Part shown: in pieces, positions 1 to 6,125 of the stretch
Layout: every line of letters begins with the position of its first letter
Numbering within the stretch: the stretch's first letter is position 1
Assembly (NCBI GenBank): GCA_902490315.1
Contig: CABUDK010000053.1
Location: forward strand, 1-6,125
Direction of reading: 5' to 3'
Source of the DNA: an uncultured Porphyromonas sp.
GTDB lineage: Bacteria; Bacteroidota; Bacteroidia; Bacteroidales; Porphyromonadaceae
Length of the DNA stretch: 6,125 nucleotides
The notes under the pieces: generated by a model
The model's database searches: none
What the model saw: only the letters and a program-made list of their open reading frames with translations
What the model was told of the DNA's origin: nothing
Program-made: the position numbers and the translations under genes

Positions 1-71
1 TGATCACTCTTGTCATAGAGGTTGTATAGTTAAAAGCGTTAGAGATTCATGAGGTTTATGGTAGCTACACC

Positions 72-91
72 GACATCCTTTTGCGGATGCC
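72..91 (-). other. Short hairpin in the upstream region
   Basis: The arms 72-78 and 85-91 can pair around a six-base loop. On the minus strand the stem reads GGCATCC / GGATGTC, seven pairs with one G-U wobble; on the plus strand the same position is an A-C mismatch, so the minus-strand RNA folds better. It has no following T-tract, so it is not a normal intrinsic terminator. If the minus-strand promoter at 119-126 is real, it would lie in the 5' leader of that transcript. Function unknown. Confidence 0.3.
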
Positions 92-118
92 TTATGCGTC
101 ATCGCTACTTTGCTCTGC

Positions 119-126
119 CAAAGATA
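119..126 (-). promoter_or_regulatory. Possible divergent promoter -7 element
   Basis: Read on the minus strand this is TATCTTTG, the same octamer as the dnaN -7 box and a full match to TAnnTTTG. It points left, towards a gene that would begin near or beyond the window edge. No -33 TTTG is visible upstream on that strand. A minus-strand ATG at 16-14 opens a frame that runs off the edge (MTRVI), but that is too short to call a gene. Confidence 0.35.
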
Positions 127-202
127 CGAAAAAGAAGTTAGAGATTAGAGTCTAGTTCCTAGGAGCACCAGTTCCACTAGCCGACAGCTGATATCTTTTT
201 AT

Positions 203-219
203 TATCTTTGTGGTATAAT
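203..219 (+). promoter_or_regulatory. Bacteroidota-type promoter of the dnaN operon
   Basis: TATCTTTG at 203-210 matches the TAnnTTTG -7 element recognised by the primary sigma factor of Bacteroidota. A transcript would start near 215-220, leaving a leader of roughly 20 bases before the dnaN ATG at 239. I see no clear TTTG/TTG -33 element at the expected distance upstream, so the match rests on the -7 box and its position. A TATAAT hexamer at 214-219 overlaps the same stretch but has no TTGACA-like -35 partner, and the lineage favours the first reading. This is the only convincing plus-strand promoter I see ahead of the gene cluster. Confidence 0.6.
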
Positions 220-238
220 CAGTAGATAGGAATCATAT

Positions 239-1447
239 ATGAAGTTTACCGTCAACAGCAACGAGCTCTCTACGCTCTTGCAAAATGTAGGGCGCCTTGT
301 CCCTGCGAGCAATGTCTCTATGCCAGCGCTGGCCAACTACCTCTTTGAGGTGACTCCTGAGCGGATCTCCGTGACGGGAGGGGATACGATGATGCGCTCG
401 ACTGGTGTGATCGCTCCGCTAGAGTGTGATGGCGAAATGCGCTTCCTGATAGCTCCCACCCCCCTACTGGACTATATTAAGTCGCTGCCTGTACAGCCGC
501 TGACGATGGAGATGCAGACGACCGAAGAGGGTGCGCGGTTTATCCATCTGATCCACTCGACAGGATATCTAGACATTCCCATTGGCGATGCAGATCTCTA
601 CGTCTCTAGAGAGTCTCCCGAGGATACCGATGGTGCAGCTATGATGAGTATGAATAGCTCTAGTCTCCTAGCTGGTATCTCGGCAGTTCTGCCGGCTGCC
701 TATCCCGACACATCGCGTGAGCAGCTCCACGGCGTACACTTTGTCATGCTCACGGACCGTCTAGAGCTCTGCGCGACGGACAATGTACAGCTCGTACGCT
801 ACATAGACTACGATGCGCGGATCGTCGAGAAGGAGGGCGAGGTAGCACAAGCTTCGCTCAAGGATCCTAGCTTCACGCTCCCGATCAAGGTCTCTAGCTT
901 CCTACAGTCTATCCTCCCGAACTTTGCGAATGAGGAGGCACTCGTCATCTTCAATAATAAGCAGGTGGAGGTGCGCTTTGGCACTTACAATGTGGTCTCA
1001 CAGGTGAGCGTGCTGGACTTCCCCAACTACAACGGGCTACTCCCAGACTCGATGACCTATATGATCGAGATCGACGGGCAAGTCTTGCAGCGCGCCACGA
1101 CTCGTGTCAACTATCTGAGCAATATCGTGGGGCTGGGTGCCGACTCGAGCCTGCTCTGTATCACCTTCGAGGAGCATGCGATGGTCATGAAGGGTGGCTT
1201 CTACGCACAGGGCGCTAATACTCCTGGTGTCGATGTCGAGGAGCGTATCCCTGTGGACTATCCCGAGCAGATGGAGGGGATGCAGATCACCTTCAAGACG
1301 AACACCTTCATCAAGTTCCTCAAGGCGTTCAATGCGGAGAGCTTGCAGCTACACATTACCAATGCTACACAGCCGATCATGATCACACCGACCAAGGTGG
1401 CTGACCAAACGGACCTGCGAGGTATCACAGCTCCCGTACGTATCTAA
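239..1447 (+). CDS. dnaN: DNA polymerase III sliding clamp, beta subunit (divergent)
   Basis: The beta clamp is a ring-shaped homodimer that encircles DNA and tethers polymerase III and other replication and repair proteins. The 402 residues fit the three-fold clamp layout: domain I about 1-125, domain II about 130-265, domain III about 266-402. Visible family marks are the MKFTV start, ATDNVQLVRY (179-188, usual form ATDGHxL), FPNYNGLLP (261-269, usual form FPxYxxxxP) and the C-terminal ITAPVRI (396-402, usual form VxMPMRL). It is longer than the roughly 366-375 residues usual for the family; part of the excess lies near 189-212. AGGA at 228-231, seven bases before the ATG, is a weak ribosome binding site supporting this start. 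First gene of the cluster, with a promoter just upstream. The identity is firm, but many normally conserved residues are changed, including most of the partner-binding pocket. Confidence 0.92.
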   Translation: MKFTVNSNELSTLLQNVGRLVPASNVSMPALANYLFEVTPERISVTGGDTMMRSTGVIAPLECDGEMRFLIAPTPLLDYIKSLPVQPLTMEMQTTEEGARFIHLIHSTGYLDIPIGDADLYVSRESPEDTDGAAMMSMNSSSLLAGISAVLPAAYPDTSREQLHGVHFVMLTDRLELCATDNVQLVRYIDYDARIVEKEGEVAQASLKDPSFTLPIKVSSFLQSILPNFANEEALVIFNNKQVEVRFGTYNVVSQVSVLDFPNYNGLLPDSMTYMIEIDGQVLQRATTRVNYLSNIVGLGADSSLLCITFEEHAMVMKGGFYAQGANTPGVDVEERIPVDYPEQMEGMQITFKTNTFIKFLKAFNAESLQLHITNATQPIMITPTKVADQTDLRGITAPVRI

Positions 1448-1467
1448 GAACACCGAATCGATAAGTT

Positions 1468-2235
1468 ATGACGCTACAATTGGATCGTCCGCTAGTGGTC
1501 TTTGACATAGAGGCTACGGGACTGGATATTACGAATGACCGTATCATCGAGCTAACGATACTCAAGCTGATGCCCGATGGGGAGCGGATCGTACGGACAC
1601 GACGCTTCAACCCCGAGATGCCTATCCCGGCCGAGAGCACAGCGATACATGGTATCACGGACGAAGATGTGCGTGACTGTCCTCCCTTTAGAGCTTGTGC
1701 TAAGAGCTTAGCGGAGCTGATCGATGGGTGCGACCTGGCGGGCTACAATTCGCAGCGCTTTGACCTGCCGATGCTTGGGGAGGAGTTCCTCCGTGCTGGC
1801 GTGGAGGTGGATCTACTCTCTAGGCAGCATATAGACGTGCAGACGATCTTTCACAAGATGGAGCCTCGTACACTCGAGGGGGCTGTGCGCTTCTACTGTC
1901 ATCGTGAGCATATCGGAGCGCACGGCGCTGAGGCAGACACGATCGCTACGCTCGATGTGCTACTGGCACAGCTGGAGAAGTATGGCGATGCACTCCCGAA
2001 AAGTGTCAAGGAGCTGTCCGACCTGACCACTTATCATCGCAATGTAGACCTTGCTGGGCGCATTGTGCTAGACGATAACGATGTGCCAGTCTTTAACTTT
2101 GGCAAGCACAAGGGGCGCTCTGTCGAGACAGTCTTGCGAGAAGAGCCAGGCTACCTCAGTTGGCTACTGCAAGCGGACTTCTCACGAGACACGAAGCGTC
2201 AGTTCCTCCTGATCAAGGAGCAGATGAAGCCTTAG
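1468..2235 (+). CDS. 3'-5' exonuclease, DnaQ/ExoX-like DEDDh family
   Basis: A predicted cytoplasmic 3'-5' exonuclease that would remove nucleotides by two-metal catalysis. Residues 9-165 form the DEDDh exonuclease domain: Exo I is VFDIEATG with D13 and E15, HGITDEDV follows at 61-68, Exo II is AGYNSQRFD with D99, and Exo III is HGAEAD with H152 and D157 in the H-x4-D spacing. All catalytic residues are present. After a linker, residues 208-254 carry FGKHKGRSVE and a PGYLSWLL segment, resembling the small C-terminal module of ExoX-like enzymes. At 255 residues it is full length. It starts 20 bases after dnaN with no clear Shine-Dalgarno sequence. Its place beside the clamp gene suggests a replication-linked job, possibly proofreading like the epsilon subunit, but this is inference; a general repair or RNA-trimming exonuclease is also possible. 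Confidence 0.88.
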   Translation: MTLQLDRPLVVFDIEATGLDITNDRIIELTILKLMPDGERIVRTRRFNPEMPIPAESTAIHGITDEDVRDCPPFRACAKSLAELIDGCDLAGYNSQRFDLPMLGEEFLRAGVEVDLLSRQHIDVQTIFHKMEPRTLEGAVRFYCHREHIGAHGAEADTIATLDVLLAQLEKYGDALPKSVKELSDLTTYHRNVDLAGRIVLDDNDVPVFNFGKHKGRSVETVLREEPGYLSWLLQADFSRDTKRQFLLIKEQMKP

Positions 2236-2262
2236 AGCCGTCACGCCACACGATAGATAGCC

Positions 2263-3492
2263 ATGCGCTTACAGAACAAGCATATAGTCGTAGGGATCAC
2301 CGGCGGGATAGCTGCCTACAAGAGTGCCTCGCTCGTACGCCTGCTGATCAAGGAGGGTGCCGAGGTGCAGGTGGTTATGACGCCCGCGGCAAAGGAGTTC
2401 ATCACGCCGCTGACGCTTGCCACGCTCTCGCAGCATGCGGTGGTCTCAGACTTCTTCGATCGTCGTGACGGTTCGTGGCATAGTCACGTGACGCTGGGCA
2501 CTTGGGCCGATCTGATGATCATAGCTCCCGCCACGGCTAGCACGATCGGCAAGATGGCGCACGGCATTGCCGACAACATCCTCGTGACCACTTACCTAGC
2601 GATGCGCGCTCCCGTGCTGATCGCCCCTGCGATGGATCTAGACATGTGGTCTCACCCGACGACCGCCCGCAATCTGGAGATACTGGCGCAGGACGGTGTC
2701 GCACAAGCGTTGCCCGCCGAGGGCTTTCTCGCTAGTGGACTGACCGGGCGGGGACGTATGCAAGAGCCGGAGGAAATCTTAGAGCAGGCGGTCGCAATGC
2801 TCACCGCTACAGCGGAGAAGCTACCCTTAGCAGGGGAGTGCGTCACCATCACAGCGGGACCTACCTACGAACCGATCGACGATGTGCGCTTCATAGGCAA
2901 CCATTCGTCGGGACTGATGGGTATCTCGCTGGCGGAAGCTTTGGCACGTCAGGGTGCCGAGGTACATTTGGTCTTAGGACCAACGCATCTCCGTCCCACC
3001 AACCCGCAGATTGTCGTACACCCCGTGATGACTGCCGAAGAGATGCTGGCAGCAGCTCAGGAGACCTTCGGGCGTAGCTCGATAGCGATCTTTGCAGCGG
3101 CAGTGGCTGACTACCGACCCGAGGAACGCGTGTCAGGAAAGATCAAGAAGGAGCGTCGTGGCGGGGAGCAGATGCAGCTCACGCTGACGCAAAATCCCGA
3201 CATAGCAGCGACTCTTGGAGCGCAGCGCCGCGCAGGGCAGTACTTAGTAGGCTTTGCCCTGGAGACCTCTGTGGATACCTCCGCAGCTGAGGGTAAGCTG
3301 CACAACAAACATCTCGATGCGATCGTGCTGAACTCGACGAGCGATGCGGGTGCGGGCTTTGGAGTTCCGACCAATAAGGTGCTAATCCTAGACAAAGCGG
3401 GCGCTCGGTGCGATCTGCCACTAGAGAGCAAGGCGGTCGTGGCGGAGCAGATCGTAGACTTCGTACTCAAGCATCGTACACAGCTTGTTTAG
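2263..3492 (+). CDS. coaBC: Bifunctional phosphopantothenoylcysteine decarboxylase / phosphopantothenate-cysteine ligase
   Basis: CoaBC (Dfp) performs two steps of coenzyme A synthesis: ligation of cysteine to 4'-phosphopantothenate using CTP, then FMN-dependent decarboxylation to 4'-phosphopantetheine. The N-terminal CoaC flavoprotein domain (about 5-180) shows GITGGIAAYK (11-20), active-site H75 in SHVTLGTWAD, APATASTIGKMAHGIADN (88-105), PAMDLDMW (122-129) and the flap ASGLTGRGRM (157-166). The CoaB domain (about 190-409) shows ITAGPTYEPIDDVRFIGN (196-213), HSSGLMG, AAAVADYRP (278-286), the KIKK loop (293-296) and VGFALET (329-335). The length of 409 is typical. Positions 125 and 158 are Asp and Ser, where E. 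coli Dfp has catalytic Asn and Cys; I believe this is common in Bacteroidota. It starts 27 bases after the exonuclease gene; the ATG is placed by the N-terminal family motif, since no ribosome binding site is seen. Confidence 0.96.
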   Translation: MRLQNKHIVVGITGGIAAYKSASLVRLLIKEGAEVQVVMTPAAKEFITPLTLATLSQHAVVSDFFDRRDGSWHSHVTLGTWADLMIIAPATASTIGKMAHGIADNILVTTYLAMRAPVLIAPAMDLDMWSHPTTARNLEILAQDGVAQALPAEGFLASGLTGRGRMQEPEEILEQAVAMLTATAEKLPLAGECVTITAGPTYEPIDDVRFIGNHSSGLMGISLAEALARQGAEVHLVLGPTHLRPTNPQIVVHPVMTAEEMLAAAQETFGRSSIAIFAAAVADYRPEERVSGKIKKERRGGEQMQLTLTQNPDIAATLGAQRRAGQYLVGFALETSVDTSAAEGKLHNKHLDAIVLNSTSDAGAGFGVPTNKVLILDKAGARCDLPLESKAVVAEQIVDFVLKHRTQLV

Positions 3493-3511
3493 TCTTATGA
3501 AGCTTGATCAG

Positions 3512-4417
3512 ATGAAGCGTTTTTTCCTAGCCTTAGTGGCACTACTCCTGTGGCTCCCAGCGCAGAGCCAAGCGCAGGAGCTGAATGCACGTGTCACGGT
3601 CAACGTGGATCGTCTCGGCTCGTCCGCCGATCAGGCGATCGTGTCCGACTTGACCCAGCAATTGACCGAGATGATCAATCAGACGCGATGGACGAACGCC
3701 ACCTTCTCGCCAATGGAGCGGATCGAGTGCGCCTGGGGTCTGAACCTCGTGAGCGTCTCTGACGACGGACTCTACACGGCAGAGCTAAGTATCTCCGCAC
3801 AGCGCCCCGTCTACGGAGCCTCCTATACGACCCCGCTGCTGGTGCATCTAGACCGTGAGCTAAACTTCCAGTACGCTCCCTACCAGCCACTCGTCTATGC
3901 TCCCACACAGATTGACAACAACCTGGTGGCGACGGTCGCTTTCTACGCTTATCTCATCTTAGCTCTAGACTTTGACTCCTTTGCACCTCTCGGGGGCGAC
4001 TACGCTGCGCGACGGATGCAGCAACTGGTGGCGACAGCTCAGCAAATGATGGACTGGTCGGGCTGGAAAGCTTATGCCAGTGACAACAACCGCTACGCTA
4101 TCAGCCAAGCTTACAACGATCCAGCGCACCAGCCGTGGCGCAACTACTGGTACCAGTACCATCGCCAGGGACTAGACCTCCTCACGAGCAACTTACGTCG
4201 TGGCTACACCAATATATTAGAGCAGCTCTCCCTACTCGAGGAGACCTGGCAGGCCAACAGTTTGTCGCCACTCCTACAGATCTTCGCACAGACGAAGCTT
4301 GACGAGTTGCCTCTTCTGGTCGAAGGTGCTCCACAGGATAGCCGCATGGCTGCTTACAAGACCCTCTCCAAGATCTTCCCTACGGAAGATAGCAAGCTCT
4401 CAGCCCTGAAGAAGTAA
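3512..4417 (+). CDS. DUF4835 family exported protein (PorD-like, possible type IX secretion component)
   Basis: A predicted secreted protein of about 301 residues. From the ATG at 3512 the N-terminus is a classic signal peptide: MKR, a hydrophobic core FFLALVALLLWL, and a cleavage site after AQSQA, giving a mature protein beginning QELNARVTVN. There is no lipobox cysteine and no further obvious membrane span, so it is likely periplasmic or envelope-associated. Family-like segments include RWTNATFSPMERIEC, RPVYGASYTTPLL, a central DNNLVATVAFYAYLILALDFDSF stretch (split as DNNLVATVAFYAY then LILALDFDSF), and NRYAISQAYNDP. The family usually sits between coaBC and recN, as here. I recall homologues being named type IX secretion protein PorD, but cannot confirm it; the biochemical role is unknown. 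Start is uncertain: an ATG at 3497 adds MKLDQ, and a TTG at 3485 would overlap the coaBC end. I prefer 3512 for its short positively charged leader. Confidence 0.85.
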   Translation: MKRFFLALVALLLWLPAQSQAQELNARVTVNVDRLGSSADQAIVSDLTQQLTEMINQTRWTNATFSPMERIECAWGLNLVSVSDDGLYTAELSISAQRPVYGASYTTPLLVHLDRELNFQYAPYQPLVYAPTQIDNNLVATVAFYAYLILALDFDSFAPLGGDYAARRMQQLVATAQQMMDWSGWKAYASDNNRYAISQAYNDPAHQPWRNYWYQYHRQGLDLLTSNLRRGYTNILEQLSLLEETWQANSLSPLLQIFAQTKLDELPLLVEGAPQDSRMAAYKTLSKIFPTEDSKLSALKK

Positions 4418-4426
4418 CTACACTCC

Positions 4427-6109
4427 ATGCTGCACAGCCTATACATACGGGACTACATTCTCATTGAGGAGCTTAGCTGCACCTTCCCCACGGGACTCAT
4501 AGCAGTCACAGGTGAAACGGGAGCGGGCAAGAGTATCTTTGTCTCAGCCCTACAACTGCTGGCAGGGGGGCGTGCCGACATATCGACCATTCGTCAGGGC
4601 TGCCAGAAGGCGGTTATCGAGGGGGAGTTCACGCAGCTTAGCCCTCAGGTCATCGAATGGATGCAAGCGCAGGAGCTAGAGACCGAGGAGAGCTGTCTCG
4701 TACGTCGTGAGATACGACAGACGGGGCGTAGTCGCATCTTCGTCAATGACACGCCCGTGACACTCGTTCAGCTCGAGGAGCTGGGCGCACTCCTGCTAGA
4801 CGTTCACTCGCAGCATCGTAACCTGCTGCTCCGTGAGGGCGCTTATCAGATCGCACTGATCGACTCGCAGCTAGGAGCCGAGGTGCAGCTTGTCGAGGCG
4901 TACCACAGCGCTTATCAGCAATACCACGACAACGCCATACGACTCAAGAAGCTGCGCGCAGAGGCACAGCAAGCCGAGGCGGAGTATGAGCTGAACAGTC
5001 GAGCCTACGAGGAGATCGCTGCGCTCAAGCTCGAGCAGTACTCGCTCACCGACCTTGCTGACGAGGCGGAGCGACTCACCCACACGCAGGAGATACAGGA
5101 GGGCTTGCAGAGCATCCTTGCGCTACTCAATAGACCGCACAGCATCGTCGATCAGCTCACGACGGCGCAGGAGCAGATGGAGCAGACCTCCGCTTATCTC
5201 CCCGAGCTGACCAATTACACGGAGCGCATGCGGAGCCTAGTCATCGAACTAGACGATATCGAGAGCGACTTGAGCCGTCTGCAGGGTGAGGTCGCCTACA
5301 ATCCTGCGCGCCTAGAGGAGATCAACACGATCCTTGGCGGGGTCAATGCTTTGCTCAAAAAACATAACCTCCTATCTCCTGAAGAGCTCCTCGAGTACAG
5401 CCAAGAGCTTGGTGCCAAGCTCGCCCACACAGCTCAATACGAGCAAGAGCTAGCCGCGCTACGCACCGAAGTGCTCCAGCAGCGCACCGAAGTGCTTACC
5501 CTAGGCAAGCAACTCCACGATGCACGCGCCAAGGTCGCTACACAGATCGCACGGAGCGTCACCAAGACGCTCTGCCAGTTGGAGATGCCGCACGCACGCT
5601 TTGACATAGCGCTGCAGCTCCTCGACAAGCCGACCGAGCGAGGCATGGATCAGGTCGACTTCCTCCTCTCAGCCAACAGCGATCAGCCACTTCGCCCCGT
5701 CACCGACATCGCTTCGGGCGGTGAGATAGCCCGACTGATGCTAGCACTCAAGGCACTGCGCAGTCAAGCCGCCACGAGCCCCACCGAGCTTGCCACCTCG
5801 CCCGCCATCGTCTTTGACGAGATCGACACCGGCACCTCAGGCATCGCTGCTTCTCGCATAGGCGATATGCTTCACACGATGGGCGAGCGCCAGCAGATCT
5901 TCGTCATCACCCACCTGCCGCAGATCGCTTCGGCAGCCACCCAGCATATACTCATTTATAAGGAGGAGACCCATGGCGAGACCCACTCGCACCTTCGCCT
6001 CCTCACACCCGAAGAGCGCATCGACGAGATAGCACGTCTCCAGAGTGGCGACCAGATTACCCCCGAGGCGATCGCTGCCGCACACACATTACTTACAGCA
6101 CATGATTAA
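4427..6109 (+). CDS. recN: DNA repair protein RecN
   Basis: RecN is an SMC-like ATPase that acts in recombinational repair of double-strand breaks, bridging DNA molecules and helping RecA. The 560 residues match the family length (E. coli about 553). The N-terminal ATPase half carries Walker A GETGAGKS (29-36) and DVHSQH (125-130, usual form DIHGQH). Residues about 152-370 are rich in Glu, Gln, Leu and Ala and should form the antiparallel coiled coil. The C-terminal half has the ABC signature ASGGEIARLMLALK (429-442), Walker B with D-loop AIVFDEIDTGTSG (460-472) and the switch His in VITHLPQIA (493-501). All ATPase motifs look intact. It starts nine bases after the DUF4835 stop with no Shine-Dalgarno sequence, so translation is probably coupled. 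No SOS-type operator is visible upstream; expression probably follows the operon. A 21-base tandem duplication lies in the coiled coil at 5462-5496. Confidence 0.97.
   Translation: MLHSLYIRDYILIEELSCTFPTGLIAVTGETGAGKSIFVSALQLLAGGRADISTIRQGCQKAVIEGEFTQLSPQVIEWMQAQELETEESCLVRREIRQTGRSRIFVNDTPVTLVQLEELGALLLDVHSQHRNLLLREGAYQIALIDSQLGAEVQLVEAYHSAYQQYHDNAIRLKKLRAEAQQAEAEYELNSRAYEEIAALKLEQYSLTDLADEAERLTHTQEIQEGLQSILALLNRPHSIVDQLTTAQEQMEQTSAYLPELTNYTERMRSLVIELDDIESDLSRLQGEVAYNPARLEEINTILGGVNALLKKHNLLSPEELLEYSQELGAKLAHTAQYEQELAALRTEVLQQRTEVLTLGKQLHDARAKVATQIARSVTKTLCQLEMPHARFDIALQLLDKPTERGMDQVDFLLSANSDQPLRPVTDIASGGEIARLMLALKALRSQAATSPTELATSPAIVFDEIDTGTSGIAASRIGDMLHTMGERQQIFVITHLPQIASAATQHILIYKEETHGETHSHLRLLTPEERIDEIARLQSGDQITPEAIAAAHTLLTAHD
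5462..5496 (+). repeat. Tandem 21-base-period repeat inside recN
   Basis: The 14-mer CGCACCGAAGTGCT occurs at 5462-5475 and 5483-5496, exactly 21 bases apart. It encodes RTEVLQQ-RTEVLTL (residues 346-359), so one coiled-coil heptad appears duplicated in frame. It adds a full helical heptad and should leave the coiled coil in register. Confidence 0.75.
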
Positions 6110-6125
6110 GCAAAAACTCATCTAC
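6102..6125 (+). CDS. Start of a downstream gene, cut by the window edge
   Basis: An ATG at 6102 lies eight bases before the end of recN, in another frame, and opens MIKQKLIY to the window edge. Start and stop overlapping in this way is typical of translationally coupled operon genes. In many Bacteroidota recN is followed by a TrmH/SpoU-type RNA methyltransferase gene, which is a plausible identity, but eight codons are too few to recognise a family. It could also be a chance ATG. Confidence 0.4.

Larger units (their letters stand above)
38..151. repeat. Short direct repeats (GTTAGAGATT) upstream of dnaN
   Basis: GTTAGAGATT occurs at 38-47 and again at 137-146. The second copy continues into a tandem heptad, TTAGAGA-TTAGAGT at 138-151. 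The copies flank the possible minus-strand promoter and hairpin. They could be binding sites for a regulator, or chance similarity in a short AT-rich region. They do not resemble DnaA boxes. Confidence 0.3.

Noticed and set aside
72..91. Hairpin as an intrinsic terminator of an upstream plus-strand gene
   Set aside because: No T-tract follows the stem on either strand, and the plus-strand version contains an A-C mismatch.
13..102. 29-residue open frame on the minus strand in the upstream region
   Set aside because: It contains the hairpin, has no ribosome binding site or protein-like pattern, and is short enough to arise by chance.
214..219. TATAAT as an E. coli-type -10 box for dnaN
   Set aside because: No -35 hexamer lies 16-18 bases upstream, and the overlapping TATCTTTG fits the lineage better.
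1..238. Possible replication origin near dnaN
   Set aside because: I found no TTATNCACA-type DnaA boxes and no AT-rich repeat cluster typical of an origin; dnaN is often far from dnaA in Bacteroidota.
3111..3470. 119-residue open frame on the minus strand within coaBC
   Set aside because: It lies entirely inside a well-supported gene, is rich in Ser, Arg and Ala as expected from antisense of this codon use, and shows no recognisable motif or promoter.
2263..3492. coaBC as a decayed gene because of altered catalytic residues
   Set aside because: The frame is intact, both domains and all other motifs are present, and the altered residues appear to be a lineage trait rather than decay.
3485..3511. 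TTG at 3485 as the start of the DUF4835 gene
   Set aside because: It would overlap the end of coaBC and add MFSLMKLDQ before an already complete signal peptide; ATG codons at 3497 and 3512 are better.

Overview
The window looks like a core chromosomal locus of a Bacteroidota bacterium, most likely a Porphyromonas-type species. Four things point there: the gene order dnaN, DnaQ-type exonuclease, coaBC, DUF4835, recN; a TAnnTTTG promoter element in front of dnaN; near-absence of Shine-Dalgarno sequences at the internal starts; and Bacteroidota-style residues in CoaBC (PAMDLDMW, LASGLTGRGRM). The genus is an inference from memory of gene order and sequence style, not from a search.

Layout. Positions 1-238 are non-coding as far as I can see. 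They hold a good plus-strand promoter for dnaN (TATCTTTG at 203-210), the same octamer on the minus strand (119-126) that may drive a gene lying off the left edge, a small hairpin, and a short repeated motif. From 239 to the right edge everything is on the plus strand and tightly packed: dnaN (239-1447), a DEDDh exonuclease with an ExoX-like C-terminal module (1468-2235), coaBC (2263-3492), an exported DUF4835/PorD-like protein (about 3512-4417), recN (4427-6109), and the first codons of another gene whose ATG (6102) overlaps the recN stop. Intergenic gaps are 20, 27, 4-19 and 9 bases, then an 8-base overlap. There is no terminator-like hairpin between genes, so a single operon is likely.

How the genes relate. 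DnaN is the replication clamp, the exonuclease may proofread or process DNA ends, and RecN works in double-strand-break repair, giving a replication and repair theme. CoaBC makes 4'-phosphopantetheine for coenzyme A. The DUF4835 protein is secreted to the periplasm or envelope and may belong to type IX secretion. Proteins of unrelated function share the operon, as is common in conserved housekeeping clusters.

I see no mobile element, CRISPR array, RNA gene or defence island, and no wholly new system. The most interesting signals are inside familiar proteins: a beta clamp whose partner-binding pocket is heavily altered, and a CoaC domain with Asp125 and Ser158 where the E. coli enzyme has catalytic Asn125 and Cys158.
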